A DNA stretch of 35,201 nt from an uncultured Eubacteriales bacterium. Its GTDB lineage: Bacteria; Bacillota; Clostridia; Christensenellales; Aristaeellaceae. The notes beneath the pieces were generated by a model. It worked only from the letters and a program-made list of their open reading frames with translations, was not told the origin of the DNA and did no database searches. Positions 28,928-35,201 of the stretch are shown piece by piece (positions within the stretch are counted from its first letter, which is position 1; each line of letters opens with the position of its first letter). Both the position numbers and the translations under genes were made by a program. The stretch spans positions 1 to 35,201 of the forward strand of contig CACYTF010000034.1 in the NCBI GenBank assembly GCA_902777335.1. The letters are read 5' to 3'.

Positions 28928-31900
28928 ATGAAGCACACCGTGAAGAAGACCCTGGCGCTGTTGATCGCGCTGATGCTGGCCCTGCCCACGTTCGCGCTTG
29001 CGGAAGCGCCGCTGGACGCGCCGGATGACCGGGAGACAGTCGTATACGAGGGCGGCGACATCGTCAGCGACGCCGTGGACGAATCGTATGAAGAGGCCGG
29101 GGAGCTCTCGCTGGGCGGAGACGACGGCGGGCTCGAACCGGAGCCGGAGGCCTCGCAGCCCGGGGAAGAACCTCAGGACGCCGTCGCGACCTGGTGGTTC
29201 ATACTGGACGACACGCTGATCGCCACCCAGGAAGCGCGGGAGGGCGACGCGATCGCCAGACCCGAGGCCCCTGCATGCCCCGAGGGCACGGTGTTTGACG
29301 GCTGGTTCTTAGAGGACGGGACCCGGCTGTTCATCGACGCCGACGGCGACGGCGAGATCGACCCCGTGATCGCCCACCCCGACCCGCTGTGCCCCGAGGT
29401 GAATGTGATCGGGAGATATTTAACATCGTCCGCGGGGGATGCGTCTGCGGAGGATGCCCGGGCGGATGCCGCCGCGGACGAGGCCCAGGAGGGCATGGGA
29501 GTCACCGCGCCCGAATCGGTGAACGCCGATTCGGACGCGGTGACTGATGGGGCGGAACCGGCGGACGAATCGGCAGAAGAGACGACCTCATCAGTCTCGC
29601 CTGACGGCGAGCCAGAAGGGGCTTGCCAGCCCGGCCTCGCTGAAAACTCTCCACTGGAGAGTTTTCCGGGCGCTGCGGCCTCCCCTGAAGGGGAAGCCAC
29701 AGATGGCGCGGACAATCTCCAAAAGCCTTCCCCTTCAGGGGAAGGTGGCAGCGCGGAGACGCTGACGGATGAGGTCGTTCTCCTTAACGACAATACAACC
29801 ACTACCGTCGAATCTTTCACTGACGATGAGTCGCTCCAAAAGCCTTCCCCCGATGGGGAAGGTGGCGCGTCAGCGCCGGAAGAGGTCCCCGACGAGCAGA
29901 CCTCCGCTGACACTGACGCTGAATCTTCCAACGACGAGGAGACCTCTTCAGTCTCGCCTGACGGCGAGCCAGCTTACCCAGAGGGGAAGCCTTTTGGAGA
30001 CGAACTCGCGGATGCTCCAGCGGACGCCCTCACGGACGAACCGGCGGAACTGACCACGGATGCTCCTGCTGACGAACCTGTCGACGAATCCACCCAAAAG
30101 CCTTCCCCTGATTGGGAAGGTGGCAGCGTGGCAGCGCTGACGGATGAGGTCGTTACTCCCGACGACGATACAACTACTACCGACGAATCTGTTACTGACG
30201 ACGCCCCCACCCAAAAGCCTTCCCCTTCAGGGGAAGGTGGCGCGGCAGCGCCGGATGAGGTCGTTCCCCCCGACAACGATACAATTCCTACTGACGCCCC
30301 CTCTGACGAACCCATTGACGCCCCCCTCGACGATCCCATCGACGACCCCGACTCCGAGGACCTCACCCTGGCCACGCCGCTGCTTGCGGCTGCGCCTTTA
30401 GAAAAAAACGGCAATTCCGACTACACCGTGCGTTTCGACGCCAACGTGCCGGCGAGCGCGTCCACGGCATGCGCGGGGCACATGGAAGATCAAAGCTTCG
30501 AATATGCCGATACGAAGCCGCTCGGCAAGAACGGGTACTCCTTGCCGGGATATGAATTCAACGGCTGGAATACGAAGACGAATGGTACGGGGACGGCTTA
30601 TGCCGATGAGGCCGAGGTGCAGGGCCTTTCGGAGAACGGCGGCACGGTCACGCTCTACGCCCAGTGGAGCGGAAAACCGTATACGATCGAATACTGGTCG
30701 GACGATGCTGGAAGCAAGAAGCACGTCCAGACGGCGTACTTCGACCGGCCGGACAAGCTCGATGAATATTCAGACAGGGCGTTCGGCTGGAATTCCGGCG
30801 GAAAGACGCTGCACGGGTGGTTCGGGACCGGTTTCGGGTCCTTCTATGAGGACGGCGATGACTTCGTGAACCTGTGCGGCGCGCCCGATGCGGACGGGAA
30901 CGTGGCCGACCCGGTCATCGTCGCCGATTGGGTGTCTAACGGCCAGATTATTGCTACGATCACAAAGGACGGCGCGCCGCAGGGAGGCTTGGCGGATCAC
31001 CTCGTCCTGGCCCAGGGCAGTGAGATGTTCAATATCCCGGTCGCGTATGAGAATGGCAAGTATGTCTTCGATCCGTCGAGCATGCCCGCCGGCGAATACG
31101 AAGTGCGGTTCGAAGCCAATGGCTACCCGCCGGCCTCCGCGCACATCACTTACAGGAATAACCATGCGGTCAGCGCCGTGTTTGACTACTACACGGTCAG
31201 CCTAACGAAAGATCCTGCCTACGCCGATTTCAACAATGTCCAGATCGAAGGCGGCGAGCCTGTTGCGGGTGCACCCAACACGGTGGTCGCGTGTGACGGC
31301 GACACACTGAGCATCAAGACGACTGTTGCGCAGGGCTATCGCTTCGTCGGCTATACCGCCGTCGGAGTAGCGCCGATCTGGCAGGATGGCGATCCGACAA
31401 AGGTGGAGCAGACGATCGAGGTGCGGGGTAAGGCCGACATCGAAACCCATGTTGAGCAGGAGCCTGTTTCCTATCTGGATCCGACCGATCCGGCGAACTC
31501 CGATAAGACCTGCGATACCTACACTGTCATCACAGACCAAACCGAAGTGACAAGCGGCTGGTACGTGGTGACGGCGGACGCGACCATCTCCGACCGCATC
31601 ACCGTCACCGGCAATGTGAACCTGATCCTCTGCGACGGCAATACGCTGACGGTTTCCAAGGGCATCACCGTGGGAGGCGACAACAAGCTGACGATCTGGG
31701 CGCAGAGCGGCGGTACGGGCGCGCTCTACGCGGGCACGGAGGATGGGACGCGGACGAGCTGCGATTATGGGAACGCGGCCATCGGCGGAGCGGGCTGGGA
31801 AGATTCTGGCGCGATCACGATCAACGGCGGTACGATTTACGCGGCTGGCGGTGACAACGGTGCGGGTATCGGAACCTGTGGCTGGGGGAATGGCAGCGCG

Positions 31901-34900
31901 ATTACGATTTGCGGCGGTACGATCAACGCGACCGGCGGCGGAAACGCCGCGGCCATCGGCGCCGGCGCGAGAGGACATATTGATTCCGTCATCATCAGTG
32001 GTAATCATACGGTTGTCAATGCCACTGGCCTGAAAGGTGGTATTTTCAGTTCATACCAGTGCGGCGCGGGCATCGGCAGCGGCGACGGCGGAAGCGTCGG
32101 CACGATCACCATCGCCGGCGGTACGATCAATGCCGAAGGCAGCAAGGGCGCGCCTGGCATCGGCGCCGGTGGTTGTGTGGGAGGCGGAAGCGGCGGAGTT
32201 GATCAGATCGAGATCACCGGCGTAAACACGCTGGTCACAAGCAAGAGCTCAAGCACCGGCGGCCAGGACGCCCCGGGCATCGGCGGCGGCTTCAAAGCCA
32301 ATGTCGGCACGGTCATCATTGGCGGCTCGGCCACCGTGACGGCGGTTGCCGGTCATCGGGAATCGCAGGCCATAGGCGTAACGTCAAGCGGCAACGGCAC
32401 GTTCGGCACGCTCACCCTCTACGATCTCGCACTTGTCAGCGCGGGCAAGGATGAGGATAACGCGCAGAAGATCCTCGCGGTGCCGGACGGACGCGTGGAG
32501 GCCTGCCGGGAAAACGCGTATGCTGTAATAACGCCCTGTAACCATTCAGACGCGCAGCAGGGCACCTACATCACCCCCACCACGCACAACATTTACAATT
32601 GCCAATACTGCAAGGTGAATCAAAACGAACAATCGCACACCTTCACCGGCTCCGGCAAGACGCAGGTGTGCGATCCCTGCGGCGCGTTGAGCGTGAAGTA
32701 CATCGACGCCGCGGACGCGGAGCAGGGACCTGTATTTTGCCTGCCTGTGGCGGCGAGCATGGACGATCAGGGCCCCAGCGAGGGCTGGTACGCCGTGGCG
32801 GCGGACGCGACCCTCGACAGCCGCGTCACCGTCACCGGCGATGTGAACCTGATCCTCTGCGACGGCGCGACGCTGACGGCGGGGCCGGGCATCACCGTTT
32901 CTGAGGGCAACAGCCTGACCGTCTGGGCGCAGAGCACCGGCAGCGGTATGGGCGTGCTCTACGCGGGCACGACGGACGGCAGCAACATGACTACTGAGGG
33001 CAGTAGCGCGGGCATCGGCGGTGTCTATGAGAGCGACAAAGAAAAAGCTGGTACGGTCACCATCAACGGCGGCATGATCGTGGCGGTCGGCGATGGCGCG
33101 GCGGCGGGCATAGGCGGCGCGAGCATGAGCAGCAATGGCACGACTGTCATTCACGGCGGCAAGGTCACGGCGAAGAGCATTCTCAGCGGCGCGGGCATCG
33201 GTGGCGGCTCTGGCGGCAACGGTGGCATTATTACCATCACCGGGGGCATTGTGAAGGCGGAATCCGATGCGGGCGCGGGCATCGGCGGCGGCTCTGGCGG
33301 CGACGGCGGCACAATCTGGATCACCGGCGGCGAGATCGAGGCAACCACCACGGGCAACGGCGCGGGTATCGGTGGCGGCAGGCGTGTGGCGAATAAGGGT
33401 GGCGACTGGACGAGCATCGAGATCACCGGCGGCACGGTCACGGCAAACAGCAGCAATGGCGCTGGCATCGGTGCGGGCAATATCTACAACGATTCCTACA
33501 CGCCCACCGGCACGATCGCGCTGGATTGGGACGCAGTGGGCGGCGTGCCCGCCCTGCCCGAAATCACTGTCAACAGCTACGGCGGCAAGGTGACGCTCGC
33601 CAAGGGATTTAAGGACAAGAATAACACCACCTCACTGTTCGCCCCCGGGATCGTCGGTGACAACGGCATGCTGGCCGGGATCACCCTCGTGCCAGAGACA
33701 TGTTATAGCGTCATCATCGGCGATAATATCAAAAATGGCGGCGTGGCCGCAAATGCGACTGTCGTGGTGAAGGGCAAGACCGTCACCCTGACCGTGACGC
33801 CGGATCAGGGCTACCGGCTGGCGACCCTGACGGTGACCGACGCGAACGAGAGCGCGGTCCAAACTACTTACGGCGCCGGCAGCACCTATACCTTTGAAAT
33901 GCCCGGGTCGAGAGCGACCGTCACGGCGACGTTTGAGAAGATCCCCGCTGTCGAGCCGACGATCACCACACATCCGAAAGGAACGACGCTGACCTACGGC
34001 TATGCCTCGGGCGGCGTGCTGACGGTCGCGGCGGATTGCCCTGTCGAGCACACGCTCAGCTATCAGTGGTATGACGCCAAAGGCGCGATCTCCGGCGCGA
34101 CGGACGCGACGTTCGACATCCCGACCGGCCTGGCCGCGGGCGAGCACGACTTCTATTGCGTCGTGACCGCCACGCGCTCCGACAACAACAAGTTCGCGAC
34201 GGCCCAGAGCGACACGGCCACTGTGACGGTCGATCCGAAGCCCGTGACCCTGACCGCGAACAGCGAAAAATCCGTCGTCTATGACGGCAAAGCGCATACC
34301 GTGGAGGGCTACACCTGCAGCGTGAACGGCCTGACCTTCGACGGCGTCAGCGCCTCCGGCAGCGGCACGGACGCGGGGACCTATGCGGTGAACTTCACCG
34401 GCGTCACGCTGAACGCGACGCGGGACACCACCGGGAACCATGTGGTGACCGAGACCGTGGACGGTTCGCTGACCATCGTCGCGCGGGATGTGACCATCGT
34501 TGTGAAGGCCGACGACAAGACCTATGACGGCACCGCCACCGCCACCGGCACGGCGGAGATCAACGGCAAGGTGGACGGCGACGACCTGAGCGTGAGCGCG
34601 GGCACGGCGGCGTTTGCCGACAAGAACGTGGGCACCGGCAAAACCGTGACCTTCAAGGGTTACGGACTGGCCGGTACGGACGCGAAGAACTACAGCCTGA
34701 CCGGCCAACCGGCGAACGTGACGGCGAACATCACCGCGAAGGAAGTCGGCCTGACCTGGGCGAACACGTCCTTCACCTATGATGGGAAGGCGCACATGCC
34801 GACGGCCACGGCCACGGGGCTGGTCGGCAAGGATGCCTGCACCGTCACCGTCACCGGAGAACAGACGATCGCGGGCAACCACACCGCGAAAGCGGCGACA

Positions 34901-35201
34901 TTGAGCAACGCGAACTACGCGCTGCCGGAGAAGGCGACGCAGGCGTTCACGATCGGCAAGAAGACCGTGGGGCTGCGGGAAGGCGCACATGCCCACCGCC
35001 ACGGCCACGGGGATGGTCGAAGGGGATGCTTGCACCGTCACTGTCACCGGCGAACAGACGAACGCGGGCAGCTATACCGCCACGGCGGCGAAACTGAGCA
35101 ATGCGAACTACGCGCTGCCGGAGAAGGCGACGCAGGCGTTCACGATCGGCAAGAAGACCGTGGGGCTGACCTGGACAAACACGTCATTCACCTACGACGG
35201 C
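28928..35201 (+). CDS. Giant secreted surface protein with InlB, beta-helix, Ig-like and MBG repeats (3' end outside window)
   Basis: From ATG 28928 (GGAGGG 7 nt upstream) the frame stays open to the window end. A signal peptide (1-25, cleaved after FALA) is followed by a divergent InlB-type repeat (about 85-170, FDGWFLEDGTRL). Next comes an acidic, Pro/Ser-rich linker (about 165-490) built from palindromic elements. Classic Listeria-Bacteroides repeats follow (about 494-640, GYEFNGWNTKTNGTGTAY and TLYAQW). Two glycine-rich beta-helix blocks (about 858-1198, 1258-1525; AGIGGGSGG, TITGGxVxA) flank a segment with CxxC pairs (QYCKV, CDPCGA). An Ig-like domain (1676-1771) and MBG/YDG repeats end the visible part. 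It is probably a cell-surface adhesin or glycan-binding protein. At 34976 the frame slips by one base relative to the MBG repeat, so the true product may end differently. Confidence 0.85.
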   Translation, partial: MKHTVKKTLALLIALMLALPTFALAEAPLDAPDDRETVVYEGGDIVSDAVDESYEEAGELSLGGDDGGLEPEPEASQPGEEPQDAVATWWFILDDTLIATQEAREGDAIARPEAPACPEGTVFDGWFLEDGTRLFIDADGDGEIDPVIAHPDPLCPEVNVIGRYLTSSAGDASAEDARADAAADEAQEGMGVTAPESVNADSDAVTDGAEPADESAEETTSSVSPDGEPEGACQPGLAENSPLESFPGAAASPEGEATDGADNLQKPSPSGEGGSAETLTDEVVLLNDNTTTTVESFTDDESLQKPSPDGEGGASAPEEVPDEQTSADTDAESSNDEETSSVSPDGEPAYPEGKPFGDELADAPADALTDEPAELTTDAPADEPVDESTQKPSPDWEGGSVAALTDEVVTPDDDTTTTDESVTDDAPTQKPSPSGEGGAAAPDEVVPPDNDTIPTDAPSDEPIDAPLDDPIDDPDSEDLTLATPLLAAAPLEKNGNSDYTVRFDANVPASASTACAGHMEDQSFEYADTKPLGKNGYSLPGYEFNGWNTKTNGTGTAYADEAEVQGLSENGGTVTLYAQWSGKPYTIEYWSDDAGSKKHVQTAYFDRPDKLDEYSDRAFGWNSGGKTLHGWFGTGFGSFYEDGDDFVNLCGAPDADGNVADPVIVADWVSNGQIIATITKDGAPQGGLADHLVLAQGSEMFNIPVAYENGKYVFDPSSMPAGEYEVRFEANGYPPASAHITYRNNHAVSAVFDYYTVSLTKDPAYADFNNVQIEGGEPVAGAPNTVVACDGDTLSIKTTVAQGYRFVGYTAVGVAPIWQDGDPTKVEQTIEVRGKADIETHVEQEPVSYLDPTDPANSDKTCDTYTVITDQTEVTSGWYVVTADATISDRITVTGNVNLILCDGNTLTVSKGITVGGDNKLTIWAQSGGTGALYAGTEDGTRTSCDYGNAAIGGAGWEDSGAITINGGTIYAAGGDNGAGIGTCGWGNGSAITICGGTINATGGGNAAAIGAGARGHIDSVIISGNHTVVNATGLKGGIFSSYQCGAGIGSGDGGSVGTITIAGGTINAEGSKGAPGIGAGGCVGGGSGGVDQIEITGVNTLVTSKSSSTGGQDAPGIGGGFKANVGTVIIGGSATVTAVAGHRESQAIGVTSSGNGTFGTLTLYDLALVSAGKDEDNAQKILAVPDGRVEACRENAYAVITPCNHSDAQQGTYITPTTHNIYNCQYCKVNQNEQSHTFTGSGKTQVCDPCGALSVKYIDAADAEQGPVFCLPVAASMDDQGPSEGWYAVAADATLDSRVTVTGDVNLILCDGATLTAGPGITVSEGNSLTVWAQSTGSGMGVLYAGTTDGSNMTTEGSSAGIGGVYESDKEKAGTVTINGGMIVAVGDGAAAGIGGASMSSNGTTVIHGGKVTAKSILSGAGIGGGSGGNGGIITITGGIVKAESDAGAGIGGGSGGDGGTIWITGGEIEATTTGNGAGIGGGRRVANKGGDWTSIEITGGTVTANSSNGAGIGAGNIYNDSYTPTGTIALDWDAVGGVPALPEITVNSYGGKVTLAKGFKDKNNTTSLFAPGIVGDNGMLAGITLVPETCYSVIIGDNIKNGGVAANATVVVKGKTVTLTVTPDQGYRLATLTVTDANESAVQTTYGAGSTYTFEMPGSRATVTATFEKIPAVEPTITTHPKGTTLTYGYASGGVLTVAADCPVEHTLSYQWYDAKGAISGATDATFDIPTGLAAGEHDFYCVVTATRSDNNKFATAQSDTATVTVDPKPVTLTANSEKSVVYDGKAHTVEGYTCSVNGLTFDGVSASGSGTDAGTYAVNFTGVTLNATRDTTGNHVVTETVDGSLTIVARDVTIVVKADDKTYDGTATATGTAEINGKVDGDDLSVSAGTAAFADKNVGTGKTVTFKGYGLAGTDAKNYSLTGQPANVTANITAKEVGLTWANTSFTYDGKAHMPTATATGLVGKDACTVTVTGEQTIAGNHTAKAATLSNANYALPEKATQAFTIGKKTVGLREGAHAHRHGHGDGRRGCLHRHCHRRTDERGQLYRHGGETEQCELRAAGEGDAGVHDRQEDRGADLDKHVIHLRR
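29586..29700 (-). repeat. Palindromic element, inverted composite copy (element 1)
   Basis: Starts with CCTCATCAGTCTCGCC, where CTCGCC (29596-29601) pairs with GGCGAG (29606-29611). A perfect 11-bp stem follows, GAAAACTCTCC (29642-29652) with GGAGAGTTTTC (29656-29666). It ends with TCCCC (29681-29685) pairing GGGGA (29690-29694). Orientation is opposite to elements 2, 3, 5 and 6. The whole lies in frame inside the surface-protein gene. Confidence 0.6.
29717..29777 (+). repeat. Palindromic element, direct copy (element 2)
   Basis: CTCCAAAAG leads into a perfect 8-bp palindrome, CCTTCCCC (29726-29733), TTCA, GGGGAAGG (29738-29745). GGTGGCAGCG and CGCTGACGGATGAGGTCG follow. It is translated as LQKPSPSGEGGSAETLTDEV. 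Confidence 0.75.
29834..29887 (+). repeat. Palindromic element, direct copy (element 3)
   Basis: CTCCAAAAG, CCTTCCCC (29843-29850), loop CGAT, GGGGAAGG (29855-29862), then GGTGGCGCGTCAGCGCCGG and GAGGTCC. The loop differs from other copies while both arms stay paired. Translated as LQKPSPDGEGGASAPEEV. Confidence 0.75.
29943..29999 (-). repeat. Palindromic element, inverted copy (element 4)
   Basis: CCTCTTCAGTCTCGCC with CTCGCC (29953-29958) pairing GGCGAG (29963-29968), ending GGGGAAGCCTTTTGGAG. The end is close to the reverse complement of the CTCCAAAAGCCTTCCCC that starts the direct copies, so this one was inserted the other way round. Still in frame: SSVSPDGEPAYPEGKPFG. Confidence 0.7.
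30093..30153 (+). repeat. Palindromic element, direct copy (element 5)
   Basis: CCCAAAAG, CCTTCCC (30101-30107) pairing GGGAAGG (30114-30120), then TGGCAGCG and GCTGACGGATGAGGTCG. Its second half is nearly identical to element 2. Translated as QKPSPDWEGGSVAALTDEVV. Confidence 0.75.
30209..30263 (+). repeat. Palindromic element, direct copy (element 6)
   Basis: CCCAAAAG, CCTTCCCC (30218-30225), TTCA, GGGGAAGG (30230-30237), then TGGCGCGGCAGCGCCGG and ATGAGGTCG. Translated as QKPSPSGEGGAAAPDEVV. Confidence 0.75.
34743..34968 (+). repeat. MBG-type protein repeat, intact copy
   Basis: Encodes VGLTWANTSFTYDGKAHMP..., a CTVTVTGEQ block, and ends SNANYALPEKATQAFTIGKK. A second copy follows directly and a third begins at the window edge (VGLTWTNTSFTYDG). 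DNA identity between copies is high, showing recent duplication. Confidence 0.85.
34969..35201 (+). repeat. MBG-type protein repeat with 29-bp deletion, then start of a third copy
   Basis: After GTGGGGCTG (to 34975) the expected segment for TWxNTSFTYD is missing and the sequence resumes at GGGAAGGCGCACATG. Thirty bases would be expected between CTG and GGG; only one C is present. The repeat therefore continues in the frame starting at 34977, one base off. No stop occurs in either frame before 35201. Confidence 0.8.

Noticed and set aside
29586..30263. Possible CRISPR array
   Set aside because: Repeats are palindromic but irregularly spaced, in both orientations and inside an open coding frame, with no unique spacers of constant length and no cas genes.
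33632..35047. 471-codon minus-strand frame at the right end
   Set aside because: Antisense shadow of the repeat-rich surface-protein gene.

Overview
The window looks like chromosomal DNA of a GC-rich, Gram-positive-type anaerobe of the class Clostridia. The signs are strong GGAGG-type ribosome binding sites, frequent TTG and GTG starts, extended -10 promoters, a class A PBP, a LacI regulator paired with a ferredoxin-like aldo/keto reductase, and a giant secreted surface protein with InlB-type, glycine-rich beta-helix and MBG repeats. Oscillospirales or Christensenellales is my best guess from the gene types and the intergenic-type palindromic repeats. That is inference, not a demonstrated assignment.

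Layout. 1-1860 is an accessory, AT-richer patch: the tail of an unknown gene, a small acidic protein with its own promoter and hairpin, two copies of a REP-like repeat, a protein with an RpoA-CTD-like helix-hairpin-helix tail, and a relic of a DUF4143 ATPase. 1861-4749 carries an esterase-like hydrolase followed by a GH78 alpha-L-rhamnosidase. 4752-9770 is a potassium-uptake locus: ktrA/trkA and a 28-residue membrane peptide face left, and a short KdpD-type kinase, KdpE and KtrB/TrkH, all overlapping, face right. A YhcG-type nuclease gene (9805-10839) follows. Next is a carbohydrate-type unit: a LacI regulator, an aldo/keto reductase and a sugar isomerase fused to a TolB-like propeller. The same 17-bp operator precedes both the regulator and the reductase.

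15062-18252 holds a class A PBP and, behind it, a membrane protein whose ribosome binding site lies inside a perfect 25-bp hairpin. 18547-21707 is a secreted or membrane-anchored repeat protein and a phosphohexomutase homologue that lacks its key catalytic residues. 21764-23185 is a divergent pair, a J-domain protein and a membrane protein with a Cys-rich tail. 23239-25894 is glycogen synthase plus a Gfo/Idh oxidoreductase on the minus strand. 26073-35201 is a MalT-like LuxR regulator, a DUF2442 protein and a surface protein that runs off the window.

The most unusual features are: (1) the surface-protein gene contains at least six palindromic, MITE-like DNA elements, in both orientations, all read through in frame; (2) the KdpDE-KtrAB arrangement with an unlisted micro-protein gene; (3) the hairpin that buries a start site; (4) the probable pseudoenzyme phosphohexomutase; (5) the isomerase-propeller fusion; (6) a 29-bp deletion that shifts the frame in the MBG repeats at the right end. 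No rRNA, tRNA or CRISPR array was seen.
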